Below, piece by piece: positions 41,649-50,173 of a stretch of DNA of 64,000 nucleotides. This stretch comes from Aquipseudomonas alcaligenes (GTDB taxonomy: Bacteria > Pseudomonadota > Gammaproteobacteria > Pseudomonadales > Pseudomonadaceae). Under the pieces are notes generated by a model that was given only the letters and a program-made list of their open reading frames with translations, was not told where the DNA came from and made no database searches. The first letter of the stretch is position 1. Each line of letters begins with the position of its first letter. Location: positions 1 through 64,000 of the forward strand of contig NZ_FTNW01000003.1 of the NCBI RefSeq assembly GCF_900156545.1. The letters run 5' to 3'. The translations under genes and the position numbers were made by a program.

Positions 41649-42143
41649 ATGGCCCGTGGGGTTAACAAAGTCATTCTGATCGGCAACGTCGGCGGCGACC
41701 CGGAAACCCGTTACCTGCCCAATGGCAATGCGGTGACCAACATCACCCTGGCCACCACCGACAGCTGGAAGGACAAGCAGACCGGCCAGCAGCAGGACCG
41801 TACCGAGTGGCACCGCGTGGTGTTCTTCGGCAAGCTCGCCGAGATCGCCGGCGAGTACCTGCGCAAGGGCAGCCAGTGCTATGTCGAAGGCCGCCTGCAG
41901 ACCCGCGAGTGGGAGAAGGATGGCGTCAAGCGCTACACCACCGAAATCGTGGTCGACATGAACGGCACCCTGCAGCTGCTCGGCGGCCGTGGTGGCAACC
42001 AGGAAGGCGGTGGCGACTATGCCCCGCGCCAGCAGCAGTCGCGTCCGGCCCCGCAACAGGCCGCACCGCGTCCGGCGCCGCAACCGGCGGCCCAGCAGCC
42101 GGCCCAGGACTTCGACAGCTTCGACGACGATATCCCGTTCTAA
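41649..42143 (+). CDS. ssb: Single-stranded DNA-binding protein
   Basis: SSB coats single-stranded DNA during replication, repair and recombination. The N-terminal OB fold begins [20 protein letters not shown]. It is followed by a Gln/Pro/Ala-rich linker (about 115-150) and the acidic tip [10 protein letters not shown] that recruits partner proteins. The length is 164 aa. uvrA and ssb are close neighbours in E. coli too; here a transporter gene lies between them. Confidence 0.97.
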   Translation: MARGVNKVILIGNVGGDPETRYLPNGNAVTNITLATTDSWKDKQTGQQQDRTEWHRVVFFGKLAEIAGEYLRKGSQCYVEGRLQTREWEKDGVKRYTTEIVVDMNGTLQLLGGRGGNQEGGGDYAPRQQQSRPAPQQAAPRPAPQPAAQQPAQDFDSFDDDIPF

Positions 42144-42163
42144 GCAGCGTCAGGTCCCCCGAG

Positions 42164-42187
42164 AAGCCCGCCCCGTGCGGGCTTTTT
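42164..42187 (+). terminator. Terminator after ssb
   Basis: AAGCCCGC (42164-42171) pairs with GCGGGCTT (42177-42184) and is followed by TTT. Confidence 0.8.
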
Positions 42188-42254
42188 CGTGCCTGCGGGG
42201 TGCGACGCCGTGTCCGGCGCGCTGCCCGGGCCGGGCCGTTAGAATGCCGGGCTC

Positions 42255-42617
42255 ATGAACCCGCTCAGCCGCAATTTCCGCGATTGGCTCTACGCCTTTG
42301 CCCTGGTGGGCATGCTCCTGCGCGTGAGCATGCCGCTGTGGGCATTGCCGCAGATGAGCGAAGGCGGCTTCATGCTGCTGTGTACCTCGCAGGGCATCCA
42401 GTGGCAGCTCGGCGAGGAAGGCAAGGGCAGCGTCGCCGCGCATCAGTTGCCCTGCGTGCAGTGTGGCGCCCATCTGGCCAGCCTGCAGTCGTTTCCCTTC
42501 ACCCCACCGCCGCCGCCCGTTGCTGCCCCCGAGCGGCCGCGCTTTGCCGAGGCGCTGAACCTCAGCCCGCCGTTCCTGGTGGCGCCACCCGGCAGGGCCC
42601 CACCGGCCATTTCCTGA
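42255..42617 (+). CDS. DUF2946-type small protein near copper receptor
   Basis: This is a 120-aa protein with one N-terminal hydrophobic segment (about residues 12-35) followed by a CxxC pair in LPCVQCGAHL and a proline-rich tail. The layout fits the DUF2946 family, often found beside TonB-dependent copper receptors in Pseudomonas; the CxxC suggests metal binding. It is 59 bases upstream of oprC and probably in one operon with it. The function is not established. Confidence 0.65.
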   Translation: MNPLSRNFRDWLYAFALVGMLLRVSMPLWALPQMSEGGFMLLCTSQGIQWQLGEEGKGSVAAHQLPCVQCGAHLASLQSFPFTPPPPPVAAPERPRFAEALNLSPPFLVAPPGRAPPAIS

Positions 42618-42676
42618 TCCAGCCATTAAGCGCCCTCCGCGCGAGGGCATAGCGCTGTCTTTTTTCAGGAAACACC

Positions 42677-44779
42677 ATGAACGCATCCGTATTCGTGCCG
42701 GCACGTGGCTGCCGTCTGCCTTTCATCCTTTCCGCCCTGAGTCTGGCCATCGCCGCGCCGGCCTTCGCCGCCGAGCCCGCCGATGTCGAGTTGGCACCTG
42801 GCGTGGTCACTGCCGTGCAGCAGAGCTCGCCGCTGACCGTGATCGCCGACCCCAAGGACGCCCGCCAGCCGGTGCCGGCCAGCGACGCCACCGACTACCT
42901 GAAGACCATCCCCGGCTTTTCCGCCATCCGCAGCGGCGGCACCAACGGCGACCCGGTGCTGCGCGGCATGTTCGGTTCGCGCATCAACCTGCGTACCAAC
43001 GGCGGCCTGATGCTGGGCGCCTGTCCGGGACGCATGGACGCCCCGAGCTCCTATATCTCGCCGGAGACCTACGACCAGCTCACCGTGATCAAGGGGCCGC
43101 AGACCGTGCTCTGGGGGCCGGGTGCCTCGGCCGGTACCGTGCTGTTCGAGCGCCAGCCGGAGCGCTTCGGCGAGCTCGGCACGCGCCTGCATGCCAGCCT
43201 GCTCACCGGCTCCAACGGCCGCTTCGACAAGGTGCTGGACGCTGCCGCGGGGGGCGAGCAGGGCTACCTGCGTTTCGCCGGCAACCAGGCGCAGTCCGAT
43301 GATTACGAGGATGGCGACGGCGATACCGTGCCGTCGCGCTGGAAGAAGTGGAACGGCGACCTGGCCATCGGCTGGACACCGGACGCCGACACGCTGCTCG
43401 AACTGTCCGCCGGCAAGGGCGATGGCGAGGCGCGCTACGCCGGGCGCGGCATGGACGGTGCGCAGTTCGCCCGCGAGAGCCTCGGCCTGCGTTTCGAGAA
43501 GGGCAATCTGGGCGGCGTGCTGGATAAGGTCGAGGCGCAGGTCTACTACAACTACGCCGACCACATCATGGACAACTTCAGCCTGCGCGATCCCGACCCG
43601 AGCAGCATGATGCCCATGCCGATGGCCTCGCAGGTCGACCGCCGCACCACCGGCGCACGCGTGGCGGCCACCTTCGCCTGGAGCGAGGTCGAGCTGGTCG
43701 CCGGGGTCGATGCGCTGCGCAGCGAACACCGCGCCCGCGCCTCGCGCTACCGCATGCCGATGATGGGCCAGCCGGCGCAGTACACCGATGCCGACCAGTT
43801 CCCCTGGACCAAGGACTCGGTGATGCACAACTACGGCGCCTTCGCCGAGCTGACCTGGCAGGCCGCCGAGCGCAGCCGGGTGATTGGCGGCGCGCGCCTC
43901 GACCGTGCCGACGCCACGGACTACCGGCAAACCGTCACCCACATGAGCATGGTGCAGGCCAACCCGACCGCCGGAGAGCAGCGCAGCGACACCCTGCCCA
44001 GCGGCTTTGCCCGCTACGAATATGACCTGGCCGACTCGCCGACCACCCTCTACGCCGGTATTGGTCATGTGCAGCGCTTCCCCGACTACTGGGAGCTGTT
44101 CTCGCCCAAGCGCGCTCCCGAGGGCGAGGTCAACGCCTTCGACGGGATCGAGCCGGAGAAGACCACCCAGCTCGATTTCGGCGTGCAATACGCCGGTGAG
44201 GACCTGCAGGCCTGGGCATCCGGCTATGTCGGCCAGGTGCGCGACTACATCCTGTTCAGCTACAGCCGCAACATGATGGGCAGCCTGGTCTCCCAGGCCG
44301 ACAACATCGATGCGCGTATCATGGGCGGCGAGCTGGGTGTCGCCTATGACCTCACCGACACCTGGAAGACCGACGCCACCCTGGCCTACGCCTGGGGCAA
44401 GAACAGTTCCGATGGCGAGGCGCTGCCGCAGATGCCGCCGCTGGAAGCGCGCCTGGGGCTGACCTACGAGCGCGAGTCCTGGAGTGCCGGCGCCCTGTGG
44501 CGCGTGGTGGCCCAGCAGAACCGCGTGGACGAGGGCAAGGGCAACGTGGTCGGCCGCGACCTCGGCAAGAGCGCCGGCTTCGGCGTGTTCTCGCTCAATG
44601 GCGCCTACCGCGTCAGCGAGCAGGTCAAGCTCAGCGCCGGCGTCGACAACCTGTTCGACAAGGACTACGCCGAACACCTCAACCTGGCCGGCAACGCCGG
44701 TTTCGGCTACCCGGCCGACCCGGTGGCCATCGACGAGCCGGGGCGCACCTTGTGGACCAAGGTCGAGTTCGACTTCTGA
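42677..44779 (+). CDS. oprC: TonB-dependent copper receptor OprC
   Basis: OprC is an outer-membrane beta-barrel with an N-terminal plug that takes up copper. A 31-residue signal peptide ends APAFA. The plug includes YLKTIPGFSAIRSGGTNGD and LRGMFGSRINLRTNGG. The copper-binding CxxxM motif is at C116/M120 (GACPGRMD) and the HxM motif at H296/M298. These correspond, with a constant offset of 27, to C143/M147 and H323/M325 as I recall them from the P. aeruginosa structure. The length is 700 aa. The barrel end is EFDF, with terminal phenylalanine as needed for BAM insertion. Confidence 0.9.
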   Translation: MNASVFVPARGCRLPFILSALSLAIAAPAFAAEPADVELAPGVVTAVQQSSPLTVIADPKDARQPVPASDATDYLKTIPGFSAIRSGGTNGDPVLRGMFGSRINLRTNGGLMLGACPGRMDAPSSYISPETYDQLTVIKGPQTVLWGPGASAGTVLFERQPERFGELGTRLHASLLTGSNGRFDKVLDAAAGGEQGYLRFAGNQAQSDDYEDGDGDTVPSRWKKWNGDLAIGWTPDADTLLELSAGKGDGEARYAGRGMDGAQFARESLGLRFEKGNLGGVLDKVEAQVYYNYADHIMDNFSLRDPDPSSMMPMPMASQVDRRTTGARVAATFAWSEVELVAGVDALRSEHRARASRYRMPMMGQPAQYTDADQFPWTKDSVMHNYGAFAELTWQAAERSRVIGGARLDRADATDYRQTVTHMSMVQANPTAGEQRSDTLPSGFARYEYDLADSPTTLYAGIGHVQRFPDYWELFSPKRAPEGEVNAFDGIEPEKTTQLDFGVQYAGEDLQAWASGYVGQVRDYILFSYSRNMMGSLVSQADNIDARIMGGELGVAYDLTDTWKTDATLAYAWGKNSSDGEALPQMPPLEARLGLTYERESWSAGALWRVVAQQNRVDEGKGNVVGRDLGKSAGFGVFSLNGAYRVSEQVKLSAGVDNLFDKDYAEHLNLAGNAGFGYPADPVAIDEPGRTLWTKVEFDF

Positions 44780-44787
44780 GAGTTACG

Positions 44788-44813
44788 GAGCCCGCCTTTT
44801 GGCGGGCTCTTGC
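44788..44813 (+). terminator. Terminator after oprC
   Basis: GAGCCCGCC (44788-44796) pairs with GGCGGGCTC (44801-44809) around TTTT, followed by TTGCTT. Confidence 0.78.
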
Positions 44814-44919
44814 TTGATGGTGCCAGCCACCGAATTTCCACGGATAAACCACGTCATCGCCATCAGGCCCGCAGCCGGCGCAACGACACTCCCTGTCACC
44901 CTATCGCCGAGGAGGCACC

Positions 44920-45021
44920 ATGCCCCATACGCCGCTGCGAGTCGCCCTGATCAACCCACCTCATACCGCCATCGGCAGTCGCATCCCGGGTGAACATCTC
45001 CCGCCGCTGGGGCTGCTCTGA
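44920..45021 (+). pseudogene. Truncated 5' end of a B12-binding radical-SAM-type gene
   Basis: A clear GGAGG (44911-44915) and an ATG start a 33-codon frame reading MPHTPLRVALINPPHTAIGS and then LPPLGLL before a TGA. The NPP and PLGLL pattern is the beginning of cobalamin-binding radical SAM proteins (BchE/HpnP type), which normally run to 450 residues or more. The rest is absent, so I read this as a deletion scar. The family assignment rests on a short stretch. Confidence 0.5.
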
Positions 45022-45192
45022 ATCGGCCTGTTGCCCCTGGCCGTGATCGCCATCGGCCTTTTTGGCATCATGGTCTTCGAGACCTTGCGCACCTACGTGT
45101 TCGACCACACGGCCAGCCGCATCGAGCTGTTGCCGGGCATGGTGGTACGGGCGGAAGCGGTGGCGGGCAAGAGAAAAAAGATTGCCTCCTGA
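45022..45192 (+). pseudogene. Joined remnants of type I secretion genes
   Basis: In the same frame after the TGA, 56 codons remain open. The first part, VFETLRTYVFDHTASRIE, resembles the membrane domain of HlyB-type ABC exporters. The last part, ELLPGMVVRAEAVAGKRKK, resembles the C-terminal end of HlyD-type adaptor proteins. Internal parts of both are missing, so these look like the two ends of a large deletion. There is no start codon context, and I do not think it is expressed. Similarity was judged from memory. Confidence 0.45.
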
Positions 45193-45235
45193 ACCCGCTC
45201 AAGGAGTGTCAATGTGAAAGTTTTGGAGAGAGATA

Positions 45236-45807
45236 GTGAATTTATCTGAGCGTATTTCGATGAAAATCATGGGTTGCTTTGTTGGTTTTTACGGCCTGTC
45301 AGCGCTTTTCATTATTCCTGTTTTTGCTGCGGTTTTTTGGTTCTTGCCGTATCAAAAATATTCTTATGCGGCAGTTGAAAGTGATCAGGCGTGGACTTTT
45401 TGGTTTCCTAATATCAGGAAAGTTTTATCACTGCCGTTTCCTGATCCGGAGAGAGTTTCAGGTATGTTGGTTGTGATGGATGTTTTTTTGTAGTCTGGCT
45501 TTTTGTGATTTTCTGGGCGTTTATGCCTAGGTATCTTCGATTGAATAAGATGGTCTCTAAAGTAGTCTATGTGCGTACTAAGGACTTTGTTTTGCAGATT
45601 ATCGGGATTCCGGTTTTCTACGTGGCAGGTCTTATTATTATGTTTTTTTATGGTGGTAATCAGTATGCGTACTCTCGTAGCTACACTCTTCCACCTGGGC
45701 TATCGTTTGCGCTATCTCTCGGGGTGGGGTGGTGGCTTTTAACAGTTACTCATCTGGTTTTTATGAAGCGGTTGAGTGGCTATGTGAAAATAAAAAAAGG
45801 AAATTAA
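45236..45807 (+). pseudogene. Frameshifted AT-rich integral membrane protein
   Basis: A GTG with a GGAGAG site opens a frame of 85 codons that ends at a TAG just after a T7 run (45483-45489). The next frame continues the same kind of sequence to 45807. Adding one T to the run would fuse them into a protein of about 190 aa with four membrane helices, the third spanning the junction (FFVVWLFVIFWAFM). The region is much richer in A+T than its neighbours, which suggests transfer. I do not recognise the family. It could be decayed, phase-variable or a sequencing error. Confidence 0.65.
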
Positions 45808-45844
45808 ATTTCTGACTTTGGGGGCTCTTGAAAACAGTTTATGG

Positions 45845-45863
45845 AAAAACCGTCCTAGACGGT
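45845..45863 (-). terminator. Terminator of the FMO-SDR operon
   Basis: Read on the - strand, ACCGTC and GACGGT pair around a 3-base loop (45849-45863) and are followed by five T. The stem is short. It lies 47 bases after the SDR stop. Confidence 0.5.
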
Positions 45864-45910
45864 CAGGTGCAAAACTTGGTGGACGCTAGGGCCTCCTTCT
45901 GCTTTCTGGG

Positions 45911-46762
45911 CTAAGGCTTGAGCTCCCAGCGCCCGTTCACCCGTTCGGCCAGCCCGCGCTCACCGAGCGATTCCAGGTAGCGTTGCAGGCCTTTCTCGCC
46001 GCGTTTTCTGAACAGGCGGATGCTGCGTGGCAGCAGGTTGGGGAACAGCATGGCCAGGCTGGACAGCCAGGATTCGCTGGCCTTGGGCGTGCGCTCCAGG
46101 CAGGGCTTGTCGAGCATTCGCAGGACCTGTTCGGCCACGTCGGCCGGCTGCTGCGGCGGGTCCATGAACTGCAGGGGGTTGCCGCCGTGGACGGCTTCCT
46201 TGAGCAGCATGGGCGTCTCGGTGGCGGCGGGCAGGATCGAGCCGACCCGGATGCCCTTGGCTTCCAGGTCCAGGCCGATCGACAGCATGGCGCCGCGCAG
46301 GCCGAACTTGCTGGCGGCGTAGATCGGTGTTTCCGGTAGCGGGAAGATGCCGCCGATCGACACCGTGCTGATCACCCGCGCATCGGCCGAGCGCCTGAGC
46401 AGCGGAATGGCCAGACGGGTGAGCACCAGCGGCGCGATCAGGTTGATGTTGAGTTCGCTGACGATACTTTCCACCGAGCGCTCGTCGAAGGCTTCGACAT
46501 GCGCCACGGCGGCGTTGTTGATGAGGATGTCGATGCGGCCGAAGCGCGCCTCGATCTGCGCCAGCACTCCGCTCAGGGCGGCCTGGTCGGTCAGGTCGAG
46601 GGCGAAGGCGCAGGCCTGCTCGCCGAGGCGATCGGCCAGGGCCTGCAGGCGCGCGGCGTCGATGTCCAGCAGGGCCAGGCGCATGCCGCGGGCGATCAGG
46701 CGTTCGCAGATGGCCTGGCCGATGCCACCGGCGGCACCGGTAATCAGAACGACTTCATTCAT
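45911..46762 (-). CDS. Short-chain dehydrogenase/reductase
   Basis: This is an NAD(P)-dependent oxidoreductase of the classical SDR type with a C-terminal extension, 283 aa. The cofactor motif TGAAGGIG is at the N terminus, NNAA is near residue 87, and the catalytic Ser and YAASK lie around residues 145-162. It follows the monooxygenase gene by 14 bases on the same strand, so the pair is probably an operon. SDRs paired with flavin monooxygenases often make or remove the ketone or aldehyde substrate. The substrate is unknown. Confidence 0.85.
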   Translation of the reverse strand: MNEVVLITGAAGGIGQAICERLIARGMRLALLDIDAARLQALADRLGEQACAFALDLTDQAALSGVLAQIEARFGRIDILINNAAVAHVEAFDERSVESIVSELNINLIAPLVLTRLAIPLLRRSADARVISTVSIGGIFPLPETPIYAASKFGLRGAMLSIGLDLEAKGIRVGSILPAATETPMLLKEAVHGGNPLQFMDPPQQPADVAEQVLRMLDKPCLERTPKASESWLSSLAMLFPNLLPRSIRLFRKRGEKGLQRYLESLGERGLAERVNGRWELKP

Positions 46763-46776
46763 GGGCGGCTCCAGGC

Positions 46777-48171
46777 TCAGAGAGCGGGTTCGGCGTGGGC
46801 TTTCAGGTTCGGCGCGGGTGTGCGTCGCAGGCTGGCGTAGTAGCCCTCTTCCAGTTCGCCCCAGCCCATCTGCTGGCGCAGTTTGCGCAGGTGCTTCTTG
46901 AGCGCATGCACTTCCAGGTACACCTCGTGGCGCTGGGATTTGACGAACTGGATGCCGCCGGACAGGTCCGGGTGGTCATGGGCGATCAACTGGTCGAACT
47001 GGCGGGCCTGCTCGGGGCGTTGCAGCTGGTCGCGCAGGTAGCAGGCGATGGCGTGGGCCTCGTTGTCGAACAGCTTGTAGGCGCTGGAGTTGGTTTCCAG
47101 GTAGCCGATGCCGAACAGGTTGTGGTGCTGGCGGCTGAAGATCGACAGGTATAGCTGCGGGCGTCCGCCCTTCCACTCGAAGTAGTCGGCGGCGTACTTG
47201 CAGCTCCACTTGTAGCCGGTGGCGTAGAGCACCAGATCGAGCGCTTCGCGGCTGCCGTCCTTGAATACCGCGTAGTCGCCCTCGTAGTGCGACACGTCCG
47301 GTTTCACCTGGATGTCGCCGTGCTGCAGGTAGTGCAGCAGCTGGGTGTTCATCAGCGGGTGGCTCTCGAACAGCTTGTGGTCCGGTTTGGGCAGGCCGAA
47401 GCGGCTGGTGTCGCCGTTGATCAGGCGCAGGATCACCTGGAAGATCGGTCGGGTCAGCCACATCGGCAGTTGCGGGCCTTTCTCGCTGACCTCGTCGGCC
47501 GGTAGGCCGAACAGGTGCTTGGGAATGAAGTGGTAGCCCCGGCGCATGCTGATAAAGGCCTTGTCGGCGTGGGTGGCGGCGTCGCAGGCGATGTCCGCGC
47601 CGGAGTTGCCGGCACCGATGATCATCACCCGCTTGCCGCGGAATTCATCGGCTTTCTTGAAGGTCACCGAGTGGCGGATCTCGCCGTTGAACTGGCCTTT
47701 TACCTCCGGCATGTTCGGGTCCCAGTTGCAGCCGGTGGCACAGACCACTGCGCGATAGCGGCGTTGTTCGCCTCCCGCGAGCGTCACCTGCCAGCGGCCA
47801 TCGTCCTGCTTCTCGACCTTCTCCACCGCGGTGTTGAAGCGGATGTTGTCGTACAGGTCGAAGGCCCTGGCGAAGGCGCGGGCGTACTCGAGGATCTGCC
47901 GGTTGCTCGGGTAGTCCGGGAAATGCTTGGGTATCGGGTAGTCGAGGAAGCCCGACAGGTCGCGCGAGGAAATGAAATGCGCGGATTCGTACATCGGCGT
48001 GCCGGGGTTGTCGATGTCCCACACGCCGCCGACGTCGCGATGACGTTCGAACTGCTCATAAGCCAGGCCCTGGCGCTTGAGGGCGCGGGCCATGCACAGG
48101 CCGCCGGGGCCGCCACCGATGATGCATACGGCATCACCGCAATCCTGGATGTTGGGGGTTGTTGTACTCAC
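46777..48171 (-). CDS. Flavin-containing monooxygenase
   Basis: This is an FAD- and NADPH-dependent monooxygenase of the FMO/Baeyer-Villiger group. The FAD motif GGGPGG lies near residue 20, the fingerprint FxGxxxHxxxF appears as FNGEIRHSVTF, and the NADPH motif is GAGNSGAD. I use the GTG at 48171 (464 aa, MSTTTPNIQD), which has GGAG seven bases upstream; the ATG at 48207 would add residues with no family match. It heads the two-gene operon with the SDR and is divergent from sphD. It could oxidise a sulfur, nitrogen or carbonyl substrate. Confidence 0.83.
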   Translation of the reverse strand: MSTTTPNIQDCGDAVCIIGGGPGGLCMARALKRQGLAYEQFERHRDVGGVWDIDNPGTPMYESAHFISSRDLSGFLDYPIPKHFPDYPSNRQILEYARAFARAFDLYDNIRFNTAVEKVEKQDDGRWQVTLAGGEQRRYRAVVCATGCNWDPNMPEVKGQFNGEIRHSVTFKKADEFRGKRVMIIGAGNSGADIACDAATHADKAFISMRRGYHFIPKHLFGLPADEVSEKGPQLPMWLTRPIFQVILRLINGDTSRFGLPKPDHKLFESHPLMNTQLLHYLQHGDIQVKPDVSHYEGDYAVFKDGSREALDLVLYATGYKWSCKYAADYFEWKGGRPQLYLSIFSRQHHNLFGIGYLETNSSAYKLFDNEAHAIACYLRDQLQRPEQARQFDQLIAHDHPDLSGGIQFVKSQRHEVYLEVHALKKHLRKLRQQMGWGELEEGYYASLRRTPAPNLKAHAEPAL

Positions 48172-48393
48172 GAGGATGCTCCATGTCGGGACGTTCGATG
48201 CTTCCACGGTAGCCAGGCGCGGGGAGAGCCAGCAGGGGCGATGTGGCCACCAAAGAGGGCCGAAACGGACAGCGATGAGCGCGCGGGGGTTGGCCGTTTA
48301 CTGGTGCCTGGCTGGCCGTTTGGGACCTCATGGGCGGCCCGCGGCTCCTTTAGTGTGGTGCTATCGAAATGAGCCTATGGGCGGAGGATGGAT

Positions 48394-48777
48394 ATGCGGG
48401 CAGGGCAGAGCGGGAAGCGCGGGGCGGCCGTCGGCCTGCTGCTGTGCATGCTGCTGACGGGCTGTGGCGCAGAGGATGTCGCGCAGGCACCCGCGGGCGC
48501 CGGGCAGGGCGTACCGACGGATGCAAAGCTGGCGCAGCTGTATGGCGCCAGCTGCAAACAGTGCCATGCCAACCCGGCTGCCGGCGCACCGCTGACCGGT
48601 GATGTCCAGGCCTGGGCACCACGCCTGGAAAAGGGCATGGATACCCTGCTGGATCACAGCATCAACGGCTTCCAGGGCATGCCGCCACTGGGGCTGTGCA
48701 TGCAGTGCGGGGAGGCCGACTTCCGCGCGCTGATCGAGTTCATGGCCGCCGCGCCGCAGCCTGCGGAGGGCCGCTGA
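48394..48777 (+). CDS. sphD: c5-type cytochrome c lipoprotein
   Basis: This is a small monoheme cytochrome with the heme site C54-K-Q-C57-H58 and M96 as likely sixth ligand. The second pair C102/C105 makes the disulfide typical of cytochrome c5. A lipobox LLTGC puts the mature N-terminal cysteine at residue 24, so it is membrane-anchored in the periplasm. I prefer the ATG at 48394 because the GGAGG at 48383-48387 is too close to the ATG at 48388. It precedes the FAD oxidase by one base and probably accepts its electrons. Order and families match P. aeruginosa sphD-sphC-sphB as I remember them. Confidence 0.8.
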   Translation: MRAGQSGKRGAAVGLLLCMLLTGCGAEDVAQAPAGAGQGVPTDAKLAQLYGASCKQCHANPAAGAPLTGDVQAWAPRLEKGMDTLLDHSINGFQGMPPLGLCMQCGEADFRALIEFMAAAPQPAEGR

Positions 48778-48778
48778 G

Positions 48779-50164
48779 ATGGTCTCGCGTCGTCAGCTGT
48801 TGCAGCGTGCCAGCCTGCTGGGGGGCTGCCTGGCCCTGCCGGCCCGTTCGCTCTGGGCGGCGGAAACCCCGCGGCCGATACCCTGGCGCAACTGGTCCGG
48901 CGTGCAGAGCTGCCTGCCGCTGGAGCGGGCGGCGCCGCAGAACCTGGATGAGCTGGTGCAGCTGATCCGCAAGGCCACGGGCAAGATTCGTCCGGTCGGC
49001 TCGGGGCACTCCTTCAGCGCCCTGGTGCCGACCAATGACACCCTGCTGTCGCTCGGCCACTTCTCCGGGCTGCTGGCGCATGACGCGCAGACCCTGCAGG
49101 CGGAGTTCGGTGCCGGCACGCCGATGTCGAGCATGGGCGCGCCGCTTCGGGACGTCGGCCAGGCGCTGATCAACATGGCGGACACCGACTACCAGACCCT
49201 GGCCGGCGCCATCGCCACCTCGACCCACGGCACCGGCATCGGCTTCGGTTCCTATTCCTCCAACGTCTGCGGCCTGCAACTGGTCAGCGCCGCGGGCGAG
49301 GTGCTCGACTGCAGCCGCGAGCAGAACCCCGAGTTGTTCGCTGCCGCGCGCGTCTCGCTCGGCGCGCTGGGCGTGGTGACCAAGGTACGCATGCAGAACC
49401 GCGCCGCCTTCCGTCTGCGCGAGCGCCAGTGGCTGGGCAAGACCGAGGAGCTGCTGGAGGACATCGACAACCTCAAGCGCGACAACCAGCACTGGGAAAT
49501 GCTGGTGGTGACCCACTCCGACTATGCCCTGGCCGTGGCGCTGAACGAGACCGAGGACCCGGCCACGCCGCCGGTGCCGCCGGACGAGGAGGGCGGCAAC
49601 GGCTTCATCGACATCATCGAGGGGCTGGACAAGCACCTGAGCGACTCGCCCGGCCTGCGTCGCAGCCTGCTCAACAACATGCGCCACCTGGCCAGCTTCG
49701 ACGACCGCGTGGACGCCTCCTACGAGATCTACGCCAACGTGCGCAACGTGCGCTTCAACGAGATGGAGTACTCGGTGCCGGCCGAGCATGGCCCGGCCTG
49801 CCTGCGCGAGATCCTCAAGCGCATCGACGACGGCAACCTGCGCACCTGGATGCCGGTCGAGTACCGCTACGTGAAGGCCGACGACATCCCCCTGAGCATG
49901 TTCGAGGGGCGCGACAGCTGCGCGATCTCGATCCACCAGCACTATTCGATGGACCACCACGACTTCTTCGCCGCCATCGAGCCGATCTTCTGGAAGTACC
50001 AGGGGCGGCCGCACTGGGGCAAGCTGCACAGCCTGGGCGCGCGCCAGTTGCAGGCGCTGTACCCGCGCTGGAAGGAGTTCACCGAACTGCGCCAGGCGCT
50101 CGACCCGCAGGGGCGCTTCGTCAACGCGCACCTGGCCGGGCTGTTCGGCCTGAACCTGGGCTGA
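48779..50164 (+). CDS. sphC: FAD-linked sugar-lactone-oxidase-like dehydrogenase
   Basis: This is a VAO-type flavoprotein with the N-terminal FAD-binding domain (about 45-215) and the C-terminal D-arabinono-1,4-lactone oxidase domain, including RPHWGKLH near the end. H77 in GSGHSFS is in the place of the histidine that binds FAD covalently in relatives. The N terminus VSRRQLLQRASLL followed by a hydrophobic stretch is a Tat signal, so the folded, cofactor-loaded enzyme is exported. It is 461 aa. With the cytochrome before it, it should work as a periplasmic dehydrogenase. By gene order it is SphC, linked to sphingosine use in P. aeruginosa. Confidence 0.8.
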   Translation: MVSRRQLLQRASLLGGCLALPARSLWAAETPRPIPWRNWSGVQSCLPLERAAPQNLDELVQLIRKATGKIRPVGSGHSFSALVPTNDTLLSLGHFSGLLAHDAQTLQAEFGAGTPMSSMGAPLRDVGQALINMADTDYQTLAGAIATSTHGTGIGFGSYSSNVCGLQLVSAAGEVLDCSREQNPELFAAARVSLGALGVVTKVRMQNRAAFRLRERQWLGKTEELLEDIDNLKRDNQHWEMLVVTHSDYALAVALNETEDPATPPVPPDEEGGNGFIDIIEGLDKHLSDSPGLRRSLLNNMRHLASFDDRVDASYEIYANVRNVRFNEMEYSVPAEHGPACLREILKRIDDGNLRTWMPVEYRYVKADDIPLSMFEGRDSCAISIHQHYSMDHHDFFAAIEPIFWKYQGRPHWGKLHSLGARQLQALYPRWKEFTELRQALDPQGRFVNAHLAGLFGLNLG

Positions 50165-50173
50165 GGAGAGGGG

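Noticed and set aside
44920..45192. In-frame TGA at 45019 as a selenocysteine codon
   Set aside because: The sequences before and after the TGA resemble different families, and no SECIS-like element was seen.
46777..48207. FMO start at the ATG at 48207
   Set aside because: The extra N-terminal residues match no FMO start, while the GTG at 48171 has a well-spaced GGAG.
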